Assembly (NCBI GenBank): GCA_905178155.1
Contig: CAJINV010000006.1
Span: 4,285,760 to 4,349,759, forward strand
Direction of reading: 5' to 3'
DNA from: Amoebophrya sp. A120
Lineage: Eukaryota; Sar; Dinophyceae; Syndiniales; Amoebophryaceae
Length of the DNA: 64,000 nucleotides
In this document: positions 1 to 10,820 of the stretch, in pieces
How the letters are laid out: each line of letters starts with the position of its first letter
Position numbering within the stretch: position 1 is the first letter of the stretch
Notes under the pieces: generated by a model
Told to the model about the DNA's origin: nothing
Database searches by the model: none
What the model saw: the letters and a program-made list of their open reading frames with translations, nothing else
Translations under genes and position numbers: made by a program

Positions 1-3000
1 ACTCTAAAAATATCTGGAGCACATATTAAGCCAATTTTCCCCTGCCGGATACGCGACGGTGTGACGGCGCAGACGGGGTACCGGGAAAATTTGAAGCAAA
101 ATCTCCCGATTTTGTCTTTCGCGCTGGAGGATTTGGGCGAGGAGAGTTTTTATCAAATGCAAAAATGTCTGGGTCTGGAAGAATGCGAGTTTGTCATGCT
201 TGTCTGGCGTGACTCGACAATCTGTGTTGTATAGGGACGAAAAGGCCCCCTTACCTGTCATGCAAAAACGCAGTTTGCCATGCGGAATACGTAAGACATG
301 GCAGCCAACAAATTTGTCATGCATAGGTGCGCATCTTTGCAGTGCGTTTATCATTCACTTTTAGCATTAGACCCAGACATATTTGCAATCCATAGTTTTC
401 TCACCTCAACACCAGCCTCGGAGCAGCTGCAGCCGTCTTCTTCTGACGACGGAAGAAATATCGTCGGAGATGAAGTTGAGGTGGATCAACATCACCATGA
501 TGGCCATAATCAACATCTGCTAGATGAATATTACCAAACCCCCGCAACTAGAGGTACATCAGCTGCAACTTCTTCTACCCGATTGCAACTCCCGCTGGCT
601 CATTTGGTGCTCTGTGACGAAAGCAGTGCTAAAAGTGGAAGCGCTTCTCCTGCTCGTGCTATCTCTTGCTACCTCGCGCTCAGCTGCGCGGGTGGTTGTG
701 AAAGAAATAATGGGGATCATCTTGTTCACAGCGGAATAAATGACGGCTCTAGAAGAAGAAGTAATGGAGGTGACAGCAGCAGCGGTGCAGAAGCAGATAC
801 GCTCCAGGACAATGACAACGATGGGATTCCGCAGACCGGGTCTTTTCTCTCCGACGACGGCTCTGTATCAATTGCAAATGATATGTCTGGGTCTAGAAAG
901 CTGTGATGCTGTATTGCGCATGACTGCAACGCTTGCAGTTGCAGCCAAGCATGACAAACTTTCGGGCCGCTTTCTGCTGCCCGACGCGCATATACGAGTT
1001 GCGTTATTTTGCGTAACAAGGGAAGGAGCTGCTCACTTGCTGCTCATGCAACACAGGTTTCCCAGGAATGCAAGACACGCATTACAAGTTCCACCTTTAT
1101 TGCAGACCCAGACGTATTTGCAACGCACACTTCGACGACAGCATCGATTTGTCGGCGCAGCACATCTCCTTCGGCAGTCTCGCGGTGTCCGCATTTGAGA
1201 AGCTGGTTTTCAAGCAGAACTATCGAAAAGAAAAATCCCCCCTCCCCATATCAAAACGAAATTTCTGATGCTGGATTTGTGTACACAAATCCGAGCTGTC
1301 TTGCTGGAGAGCACTGCAGGCCCATACCAAGTGCGAGTAGAAGCGTTTTGGCTTAAGCACTTGACATGAAAAACGTCCGCGCTGTAGGCCCAACAGCATG
1401 ACAAACCGTCTGCACAGTGCGGCGGTTGTCTCCGCAGTTGCGTTCTTATGCAAGACAGACACGATTTGTGATCACAAATCAGCATCACAAATTTCCAAAA
1501 ATATACCTTTTCAGTATGGGAAGGGCGGATTTTTCCTTTCAATAAGAACCGGGTAGGGTTTATGCTCCTTACTCGACAAGACGAAGGAACTACATCGAGT
1601 TTCAACGACGAGAACGCGAAGACCAGTCAGTGGGGGCACACACGACCAGGCGCTGTAGTTTCAGTGGCCGAGGAGCACCACCAGGATCTTCCACGTGGTA
1701 CCAGTGGTAGTTCTCCAACCGCGTCTACCGTCGGTATTACCCCCTCATTCGACTTGCAGCAGGAGCAGCAGCCAACAGAAGGACCAAGAACTTTTCACAT
1801 CCCCATCGCGGCGACGCCTTTCGCCGATCCTCGTGGGGAACAGTCACGACCAAAAATGGCAGTCACTCGTCGTCCGTGGCAAGAACAGGTTCAAGGCACA
1901 GGGCAACCTCCTGCTCCTGCTAGTGCTCCGACTTCCACAGGCGGTATGCAAGAAAATAACCGTGTAAAAAGTGTAAGTATAGTGTATCATGATGCAGAAA
2001 GTGCAAAACTGGTACACTTTTCATGCCACGAAGTCCTCTTTTCCTGTAAGTTTTCACGTGCTAGCTGTGCATGACAACTTTCTTTTCTGTCACGCGGAGC
2101 AAGTTTGTTATGCTGTCCTTCCAAGACGCCTACACGGACACATTTTTTTTCTTGGATAAGCGGTGGTTCCAGTGGCCGCGAGGACACCGCCAGCGCGACC
2201 GTATCAAATGCAAAAATGTCTGGGTCTGGAGGATTTCTAAATTTGTCATGCATATTTTGCATGGCCCATGGTGTCTGTGATGCATGCCGTAGCATCACAG
2301 TTTTTTAGAGCGCTTTGTGATACCTCTACCGCATGAGAAATGCCCTCTCCGCGTAGCACAAACTGCAGTCCTCTTGCTGGTCATGCAATACAAATTTTTT
2401 TAGAATCCAGAGACAGCATCACAGGTGTAGAATGTTCCAGACCCAGACATATTTGCATTTGATAGGTCGAAGATCCCTACAAAAGCCTCTTCGATCGGCT
2501 GTTTGGAACGAGCGGGATTAGTAAAAGTTCCGCAGACCATGACCAGGCACCGAGCGACAGCTTCTCCTCCGGAAGGAGCCAAAATGCTGGCTTTAGAAGT
2601 AGTACCAATTACGCCAGCGACGGCGCTTTGGACGAGGAAGAGCCTGTACTAGGTATCAAACAAAAAAGTGTTAGCCTTAGCGGTTTGGGTTTTCACAAAT
2701 GGCAGTCATGCATAATAAAAATTTTGCCTTCCATGCATGCTACGCAATACAACTTTGGGCACCTTTTCTGATGCGTTACTGCATCACCAATTCCGTTAAC
2801 GTTAACACTTTTTCTTGTGATACTAGGACTCGGGCCGCAGCTCTCGTCGAACGTCAACACCCTTGGGCGGCGGAGAACGAATAGGAGGGACGAAGAGGGC
2901 CTGCATCAAACTTCTAGTAGACTAGCCACTGATGATCATATGCAATTACAGAAATCTTCCGTACATCTACATGTACAAAATGCATCACAAATTTCACCAA

Positions 3001-4981
3001 CTTAGAAGAAGCAACTTGTCACGCTGAAAGGGTTATTTCAATGAAAAGTTTGGGATGCAGGAGCTCGATTTGTACTTAGTTGTACGTGTACAGGAAATTT
3101 ACTGTGGATAGACCATACTACGGAAGAAGAAGATGCAAGAATACAACGCTCGCTGTCGCAGTTGCGCAACGATGATTTTGCAACGCTCTTTCCCAAACAC
3201 CTAAACGACTACGGGCTGAGCTCTTGGCGGGTGCTGGTGGTGCAGTATGCTGGCACTGAAAAAGACAGGCAAGAAGGGGGTTTTGTAAAATGCAAAAAGA
3301 AAGACCACTAAGACTACGCGACAGCAAATCAAAATCGATCTTGCGTATACTAAAAAATGGCATGCTGATGAGAGATTTTTCTGTTATATTGTTTTTGCAT
3401 TGCAAAAACTTCAATGTCCTGCCTGCTTTTTTCTGTGCGATACACAGAAGCTGTTCGGGTTTTTTCTCGAGAGAAGAAATAGCAGCCACCGGCGCCTGCA
3501 GCTCGGAGTGTCGGACCACCGGGTGCGACATTATGATCATGGGATGATCAACTTCGCAGACCGCGGCCGTAGAAGCGATCGCACTACTTCGTCTAGGGTT
3601 CCGTCCTTTATACCCCTCGCGGCCGGCCCCGAGATCGACTTCAGGAATCCTATGGAAAGCCTGCAGAAGATGCTGGCGCAGCTGAGTCGGCGGGGCGACG
3701 TCGAGCCGGAATCCACAATAAGTGCGGGGCAGGGCCAAGGCAATGCTAGTCCACCCTCGCCAGAGGTGGTGGACGGGGCTAGAACAACAGTGTTGCCGTC
3801 ACAGAAAGACGACGACGACGAGGATGATGCTGCGAGAGAAACAGAACTCGTCTCGTCCCACGACCCGCCTGTGCTCTACTACACGCGGGGGCACAAAATG
3901 ATCGTGCGAGAGAGCACGAAATTCTGCAGCGCGACGGTTCACTGTGCCGAGGCGCCAAACGGCGTATCAACTGCAAATGTCCCTGGACGTCTGGAAGAGT
4001 GTAAGCTTGTCACGCAGGTGTTCCATGACCCATGAGGTCTGGAATCATGCGGGACCTAGCATGACAGACTCTGATGTGAGGTCTCTGTCATGCCAATCCT
4101 GCATGGGAAACGCCCTCCCAACTTGGTCGAAAGTGGACAGCTTTTGGTACTTTTGCAACACAAATTGAAATTTTTGCATGATTCGGATTTAGCATAACAA
4201 GTTACAACCTTCCAGACCCGGACTACATATTTGCAATGCATACGGCGACGAAATCTACGACGCGACGTTAAATCGGTGCGTTCTATTGCAAGAAAAAAAC
4301 TGTGTAAGTGTAACTTTGTGTTGCAGACGATGCAAGACACTTAGACCTGTCATGCTGGAGATGCATCAGAGGCTCTCTTCGTACGTGTTTTCACGTGCTA
4401 GTTACGCATGACATGTCATGCAGAGCAAACTTGTGATGCTATTCCTCCAAGAAAGTACACACTTACACTGTTTTTTTCTTGCATACTTTCCAATGCCTAT
4501 GGATTGCAAATGTGTCTGGGTCCACCTCTGGAGTAAACTTGTGTTGCTCGCGCTTGCATTGCAGAGTAGCCACTTGTACGGCATACGAGCATGGGAAATC
4601 AGTATGCTGGGGCTCACGGCAGATTCATTCCTAACACGGATGGGAAACTGGCGCCCAGCAGCACAACAAAGATGTAGAAGAAGAACTTGCTCACTCGTAC
4701 TCAGGCACTACTACAGATCTTGTTGTCCATCTCTAGAATTGGAATTCGCATCAGAGCTCCAGACCCAAATATATTTGCAGTGCATGATGCCCTGCGCGCA
4801 GTTGTACTTCTTCGCGACATTCAACGGTGACACGAAGCGCTGCGAGGTACGGGGCAGTGTGTACGTGGTGCTCGGGGTGTCACTTTTTTTGCTCGTTGCG
4901 TTTGAGCTGTTTGGCTACTTCGGAATTTACCGAAAAAGGGTTCTGGGGCACAGGAGCATTGTGAATCAACATGGGAGATAA
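1..4981 (+). CDS. Membrane protein of unknown function, 3' part, 11 introners
   Basis: The gene enters from the left already in frame at base 1. After removing 11 introners, each with one copy of its direct repeat, 2,310 nt remain: an exact 770 codons ending in TAA at 4979-4981. The central part is acidic and Ser/Gly/Gln-rich, with ordered pieces such as DYGLSSWRVLVVQ (3204-3245) continuing into KLFGFFLERRN after 3447. The last exon (4792-4981) encodes a Cys-containing segment, one strongly hydrophobic helix (VVLGVSLFLLVAFELFGYFG) and a short basic tail, so it is probably a single-pass membrane protein with a C-terminal anchor. I do not recognise the family. The chain is unusually broken up, with one 12-nt exon at 4486-4497. 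Confidence 0.75.
151..394 (+). mobile_element. Introner, family A
   Basis: Family A ends: TATCAAATGCAAAAATGTCT, then GGGTCTGG, and the complement at the right. Direct repeat GTTTT on both sides. Excision joins EESF to LTSTPAS in frame. Confidence 0.9.
866..1129 (+). mobile_element. Introner, family A (diverged)
   Basis: Inverted ends with core GTCTGGGTCTAG and CAGACCCAGAC. Right terminus decayed (GCACA for GCATA). Direct repeat CTCTG/CTTCG. Excision joins DDGS to DDSIDLSAQH in frame. Confidence 0.75.
1221..1544 (+). mobile_element. Introner, family E
   Basis: Family E ends: TATCGAAAAGAAAAATCCCC at left, GGATTTTTCCTTTCAATA at right. Perfect direct repeat AGAAC. Excision joins VFKQN to RVGFML in frame. 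Confidence 0.9.
1945..2158 (+). mobile_element. Introner, family H
   Basis: Family H ends with core CGTGTAAAAAGTGTAAG and CACGGACACATTTTTTTTC. Direct repeat GGCGG/AGCGG. The following exon is only 43 nt. Confidence 0.8.
2202..2464 (+). mobile_element. Introner, family A
   Basis: TATCAAATGCAAAAATGTCT at left, ACATATTTGCATTTGATA at right. Direct repeat weak (GACCG/GGTCG). Excision gives ATEDPYKSLF in frame. Confidence 0.85.
2654..2822 (+). mobile_element. Introner, family L, with GT-AG-compatible borders
   Basis: Inverted ends TATCAAACAAAAAAGTGTTA and TTAACACTTTTTCTTGTGATA. Perfect direct repeat CTAGG. Because of that repeat the junction can be read as CTAG/GT...AG/G, a canonical intron. Excision gives EPVLGLGPQL in frame. 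Confidence 0.8.
2939..3110 (+). mobile_element. Introner, family M
   Basis: Diverged inverted ends: TATGCAATTACAGAAATCTT with TACATGTAC, and GTACAGGAAATTTACTGTGG with ATA. Direct repeat GATCA/GACCA. Excision gives TDDHTTEEEDARIQ in frame. Confidence 0.65.
3246..3442 (+). mobile_element. Introner, family N
   Basis: Inverted ends TATGCTGGCACTGAAAAAGA and TTTTTTCTGTGCGATA. Direct repeat TGCAG/CACAG. Excision joins LVVQ to KLFGFF in frame. Confidence 0.65.
3965..4242 (+). mobile_element. Introner, family A
   Basis: Family A ends with small insertions in the core at both sides. Perfect direct repeat CGGCG. Excision gives APNGDEIYDATL in frame. Confidence 0.85.
4284..4485 (+). mobile_element. Introner, family H
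   Basis: TATTGCAAGAAAAAAACTGT at left, CACTGTTTTTTTCTTGCATA at right. Direct repeat CGTTC/CTTTC. A 12-nt exon separates it from the next introner. Confidence 0.85.
4498..4786 (+). mobile_element. Introner, family A
   Basis: Family A core with a 5-nt insertion (GTCTGGGTCCACCTCTGG), right end CCAGACCCAAATATATTTGC. Perfect direct repeat ATGCC. Excision gives CVPMPCAQLYFF in frame. Confidence 0.85.
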
Positions 4982-7497
4982 GTTTACTAGGGAGGCGGCT
5001 TTTTTTCTTTGTGCTTTGTGAACACGACTGTAATATGCTCTTCTGATCATGAGGAACGAGAAAATCGCCTAGGTACCGAATTTTTCTTTCTTTGAATGTG
5101 CAACATCCTGTGAATCTGTATCTACTAAACTCAGGCTGGCTACTGTAGTTGCAACTGGTTATCTGGAAGAGACGCGACGGAAGTCGGAGCGAGAAGAAAC
5201 ACTCCTGAAAAACGATCGGATGTTTTTCGTTTTGCTGTTGTTCTCTTCAGACGTCTCGATCTCGTCCCAAGAATCGTTGCGCAGGTGATCATTCCAAGTA
5301 TCCTGCAGAGGATCTTTTAGGAACGTACGAGAAAGAGCAGATCTGATTCGCTTTATAACCCCGCGGAGCTGTTGATGAACGCAGTCGCGGAAAGGTAGAC
5401 AGTATGGATCGATGAGATCTTTTGTGCACCAGTAGAGAGCAAGATCAAACGAAAATCTTCACAGGAGCGACATCTTTGTTTCTCTTCTGGTGCAGGTCCT
5501 GAGTTCACGACGCACGGCAGTTCCGCACCGTTAGCAATACGAAAGAAGGTGATGACTTCCAGGACTTGTATAGATAGTAGATCCGAGCGGATTCATGTCC
5601 GCGCCGACGAACTACTCCAAATTTTAGTTTCAGCCTTGTCTGATAGGTAAAGCAATCAAGGAAGGATAGCATCACAAGTTTTGAATTTGCACGTAGTGAG
5701 TCGCTTCTTTTGCGAGCATGCAGGCAGATAACTACTTATCATGATGAAGGAATTTTTCACGTTCCTTTCGGAGATTTTTCGAAACAAGGACGAGAAACGA
5801 AAATTGGCAAGTATTAGTTTCTGATGAAGATGAGCATAATGTGCGGTAAAAATGGTCGCGTACAGTTGTAACGCGCACTGTACAAGAAGAAGAAGTGAGT
5901 TGCAGCTCTTTTTACTCAAATAGCATACGATATAAAAATTCACCATGATGACTCGTCCTCTTATATCGCAATGCTTTGTCATGATTCGTGTTTCTGACGG
6001 AGCTGATGCAAAATGGGATTCCCCTCCTGATGAAATAAGCGCTTTGCAGTTTTTGATGTGCAGGTCTGCATGCAGGATCAAGCCTAGCCGCGGCCGTACC
6101 CCGACTAGAGAAGATCAAAATTCAAGCGACCGCTTCACCGACGAATGCACCTGAATATTTAGTACAAAACAAGTCTAATGATGATTGTTCCAAACTGTCT
6201 TTTGTGCTGTGGTTTCGCCTAGTGCACTGAGCCCGCCGCCGGGCGGACGGTTTTTTCGCTCGGCAAGAAAAGGGCTCTACTGCCTGCGGAGACCTTGACA
6301 ATCTGAAGACTTGTGACGCAATCCAGGATAAAGCCCAGCCTTGTTCCTGCTGGTCTGGTGCGGGAGAGAGTACAAAACGTAAATACAGGATGAGCACATT
6401 TTAGGTTTGGTGAGCTTGGTCCTCTTCCGGAGGCACCATCACTGAGCAACGCAAACTCATGAGATTTCTGCCTGATAAAGCCTAGGAGGATCTTCATGTG
6501 CAGAAACAAACTTCAGCCATTTTTGTGAAAAGGGTAACACGAAGCGGCTACAGGTGTCGCATCGGAACTGCAAAATGTCATCTCCTGAGGATCGATAAGT
6601 AGCAATGTGTACTGTGATCATGTGACAAGGAACATCAGCGGCCATGGTACGTTGGTGGACTCAAAAATAAATATCGCCGCCATTCACTAGGGTGCACGGC
6701 AGAGCTAGTGTGAGCTGCTTTCCGCAACATTATTGCGTTGATGTTCTCAAGACGGCGGGACTGGCCCATCGCGCGCCAGCGTAGTAGTTTTTGACAAAAC
6801 ATTATAGAAAAAAGTCCTTCGTTTCGCTACAATATGTGAGGCATCGTATCGTGCAAAAAGAGGCAAGGGTAAGTATCACTCTACGCAGACTTTGTTCCAG
6901 CCTGAAAAAGAAAACTCGTCAATTATATCTTGCAACTGGTGTGGTCTCTTGTCCTTCATCGTGCGGGTGTCTATCTTCTTGCATCGTACTTCTGATCTCT
7001 CGCTCGTCGTCGAAGCACCTCGTTGCCCAGCAACCCCTAAACGAATGACCACTTTTTGAGCAGTCGTAAGTATTCATTTTTGATTGGATGTATCCTGAAG
7101 GCCACTCCTCGTGTTGGTCAGTTCTGCACGTGCACCACATCTTCGTTCTCGTTTACTGGTAAGGGAAGGCGATGTCCTTGTCTAAGTACTTATTTCTATC
7201 TCGACCTCCTCCCGTCTCGACCGGGTGACACGATTTTTCGAAATGTCGTTTACTTTATTCGAGTTTCAATTTCCTACTTCAGCCGAGAACGTGTTTTTGT
7301 TTCGAGTAATATATAAACTACAGGGTTGATAAGAAAGCAGACTACCTACACCCAGGTGGTCCAACATCATCACTACACAACTTGAAGTCGCGGCTTCTTT
7401 TCAAGCAGACGTTCTCCTAAGACAACAACCACTCCCTTTGTGGTTCGAAGTAAATTTGTAGCGGAAGTAGAACACGAGCGACCGCTGTGAACAAATC
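4982..7497. other. Intergenic stretch, no supported feature
   Basis: About 2.5 kb between the end of the membrane protein gene and the next start codon. Open frames on either strand are short, Ser/Leu/Cys-rich and lack domains. I see no introner ends, tRNA or rRNA. Confidence 0.5.
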
Positions 7498-8435
7498 ATG
7501 CCGAAGAAGACTACCACCTTGCTCGCCGGCGCGCAGGTCGCGGCGGCTTTGAAGCAGGCCGGCGAAGAGGGCGACGGGCAGTTGAAGACGGCGAAGAAGT
7601 CCGTCGAGGGAGGGGCGGTCGGCGTCGTCCATTCCCCGCGCACTGCGAAGATGCTGGAGGACCGGGCAGGTACAAAGTTTTTTTGTTCGGATGACTTTCA
7701 TCATGGGCGCACGCTCTCGACGCGTATTGAAGACTTAAAAGTACTATATTGGGTACTTAAAATTATTGATGACCTTAGCGTTGTCGTGGTAGCTCTACTT
7801 GCCAACGTGGGCTTGGCCAGATCGTTTGCTTTTTTGTGTACGACCGTAGAGTTTATTTATTTCCTTCTTTTCCATGCTCAGGTAAACGCAAAACGGCGGG
7901 AGGCACGAAGACGCAGACGTTCAATGGCCTGGGAAGACCCGTGGCGACTGGCGCCGATGGAGGGTTCCTGCAGGTGGTCCAAGGAGAAAGCCGGACACGC
8001 TCCGGCAAGAGGAAGAAGAGGGACTGCAACTGGGGCCCTTGGACGCATGTCAACTGGTTGCGGGGGAGTTTCCTTGGAGAGGCGGAGCAGCTTCTAGACT
8101 GTGGTGAAGGTCAACCGCTTTATTGGAAACATGCCGACGATGGCCTGATGGTTGTCTGTCTCGAGTCTTGCGCTGCAGTCGATTGCGAGCCAACGGACCA
8201 GGACCTTGAGGACGCGCAAATCGATAGGAAAGGTTGGAAACCGTGGTGCGCAAACAAGCATTGGTTTGCGGAGGGTGGCAACCCCAGCAGTGGGATTGGT
8301 CGCAGCGAGCAGCAGTGTGTTTGGCAGGACGAAAAATGCCAGGCGTGCGACTGGCACGCCGCAGCGTGCACGGTTCCTGGTGACGACGGATTATCTGGCG
8401 ATGCAGAAGCAGCTGCTCAAGAAGCAGCTGTTTAG
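7498..8435 (+). CDS. Cys/Trp-rich protein of unknown function, one GT-AG intron
   Basis: Exon 1 is 7498-7669 and exon 2 is 7882-8435, giving 726 nt or 241 residues. The start ATG at 7498 is the first in a long open exon and is followed by a Lys/Ala-rich N-terminus without a signal peptide. Exon 2 holds a basic stretch (SGKRKKRDC), then a Cys- and Trp-rich region with CNWGPW and about ten cysteines (CLESCAAVDC, CQACDWHAAAC), then an Ala/Glu tail. The pattern suggests a disulfide-bonded or metal-binding fold, but I cannot name a family; CNWGPW only loosely recalls thrombospondin type 1 repeats. Unlike most neighbours it carries no introner. Confidence 0.65.
7670..7881 (+). other. GT-AG intron with direct repeat at its borders
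   Basis: 212 nt. Left border GGGCAG/GTACAAAG, right border CTCAG/GTAAACG, so CAGGTA occurs at both junctions. No terminal inverted repeat is visible. Splicing gives DRAGKRKT in frame. Confidence 0.75.
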
Positions 8436-10820
8436 ATGGATGGACTTCTAGAGATGGTGCATTTTACGTATTTTACCGGAAGCGTTATATTTTCAAAGAG
8501 TTGTAATTACTTTCACACAGTCTCGAAATTGAAGATTTCCAGCTTTTCTTAAGAGTTCCATGATCAATTCATTTTTACAATTTCACAGTTTCCGCTTCGA
8601 AATAGAAGACTTCCAGCTTCTCACGTCAGGTTGGGTTCCGAATTGCCAACTTGCAGCCCTTAAAGTCTAAAAACAAATGTACAAGCCGCAGCATATTACA
8701 AGAGGAAACACCCAAAATGCAAAATGCCGAAGCGTTCACATTTTTGGCTATCGCCGGTCCCACCCAGACTGAGGGGTTTTGCCCTAAAGTCGCAGCCTAC
8801 CATCTTCTAGTCAAAAGCAGGCGCGCAAGCTATACAAGTATCACACCCGCCACCAAAGGAAAGATCCGGGCCTTTTTGTGATTGTGTCTTTCTTGCTGGT
8901 CTAGCGCACTGCGTGTTTTTTTACCACCCTGCTCGGATTGATTTCATTTCTATGTCAGCTTTAGTACGACCACACGATTTCCGTCTTTTCATCTTGCCAC
9001 CACTGCAGCTACGCTGATAACATTTTTTTTGTAGGCTACTAAATCATCAGGAAGAGAAAAGTAGCACACAACAAAAGCAAGCATCTTGGCAGCTACAGTG
9101 AGTATAGCCTGTGGAATGCACCAGAGGCTTAAGAGGATGGACGAGCCCGGTGTTTTACATGTTACCACCTTCAGATTTCTACAACTTTGATATAGTTTTT
9201 CTTTTTTGTCAATCTACGTCTAGCATGTTATGTAGGATGTTTCAGCCCCACCTGAGTCGGCTCGAAGAAAAGTCTACCCTTCTGACATTTGCGTACAAGA
9301 GCCTTGTAGAAACTTCTTTTCGTATTTTGCAACAAATTTACTTGCTACTACAGAATGAGGCGCGTTTCTAATCATGACACCGCCTCGCGCCTTAACCTGT
9401 AAGTGTGAAAGTACGAAAGGAAGAACATTTTTATTTATTGCTAGCGCCCCGCGGCACGGTCCGCGGCCTCCGCGCGCTGGCCAGAAGATTTTCATCTTCT
9501 CGGGATCTTGAGCTAAGTAAATTTCTACCCTTCAAGATATATTTTTGTCCGCGCAATATCCTTGCAGCAAGACGTTGATGCTTTTTTACTAGCCGTGCTT
9601 AGAAGACGAAGATGAAGCACAGGAAGTACTACTTTGCAAATCCTACTGACGCAGGTGCTGAAGAAACGCAAAAAAATTCCGTCGAGTCAATAAGTACTTC
9701 TGCACACCACCTTAAGCCAAGTGTTACTGTAGGCGAAGAACAAACTCAAACAGTATGAGGCTAGTAAAAAGATAAACTGTCACACCGGAACTGCAATGAA
9801 TTCATCGCGATTATTTTTGCATTGTGACCATGCTACTTCTACATCAGCATCTTGTTGGACTCGCGATTTTGAAAAACATTTTTTGTACTTACTTGGGAAT
9901 AGAACTAGAAGGTCTGTGGCATGGCAGTTCCACTGTGAGCTGTGTTGGTCAGCTGCACTTGTCCTGATTACACCAGGAGAAAAGTTGATGTTGTGTTCCG
10001 TTTGTTTCCCACCAGCGTGGTGGTGTGCTCGGTGGCGGGCAGCATGGCCGTAGATCATATTGTCGACGGTAGTTCTGCTATAAAAGGGGCGCTATTTTTT
10101 CGTTTGAGGCACGAGAGCATACAGCATGGTAATTGCAGGTGACTGAAGAATGACCTACTGGAAAGTGATCACTTTGGAAGTTGTTCTTTGGTGAGTTTGT
10201 CCGTGTACCGGATGCAGCATTGATCACCGCAAACTCGTGTTGAGATTTCTAGTACCTCGTTAAACTTTGATTGGCGCAGCTGCAACATCAAGAGCGAAAT
10301 CTGCGTCGGTTTCTGTTGGTTTATTGCGACTGAATAAAAGGGTTGGGTCCAACATCGAGTCGTCATCCACCTAGACGACGGAGCCGCAGCTCAAGTTGTA
10401 AGGATCCATTTCTTGTACCAACATCGCGCACTTTTTGTCGGTCACTGCAGTCTTAGTGTATGGCCCACCGCTACCACGAGATCCGAGACCCGTAGTGTAC
10501 TTAAATTGCCAAAGAAGAACGAAAAAATTTTGTTCGTTTCTTGACCCAGATCCGCAGCAAAAATCTTTGATGATCCCTCGACAGCAGTCGCATTTTTGTG
10601 GCCCACTGTCAGTGTGAAAGCTACGACTTTGTCTTCACCCTTGTTGTGCATCGCGATTTGCTCCATTAGCAGTGCTTCGCAGAATTGGTTTTGCCTCGCA
10701 CCGATTCACTTTATTTCTCTTCCTTGAGTACATAAAAGCTAGTTTGTAAGTATTCCAAGAGTGCTAGTGCTTCGCCCTACTCGGCGTGGTTTCTATCCAG
10801 TCAAAGTCAAACCAGGAAAA
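8436..10820. other. Intergenic stretch, no supported feature
   Basis: About 2.4 kb. A 76-codon open frame at 8651-8881 and a few shorter ones show no domain or splice support. No introner ends, RNA genes or long repeats seen. Confidence 0.45.

Noticed and set aside
5656-6081. Minus-strand open frame of 141 codons
   Set aside because: No domain, no introner or splice support, and composition like random sequence.
8651-8881. 76-codon open frame after the Cys/Trp-rich gene
   Set aside because: Short, no motif, no splice support.
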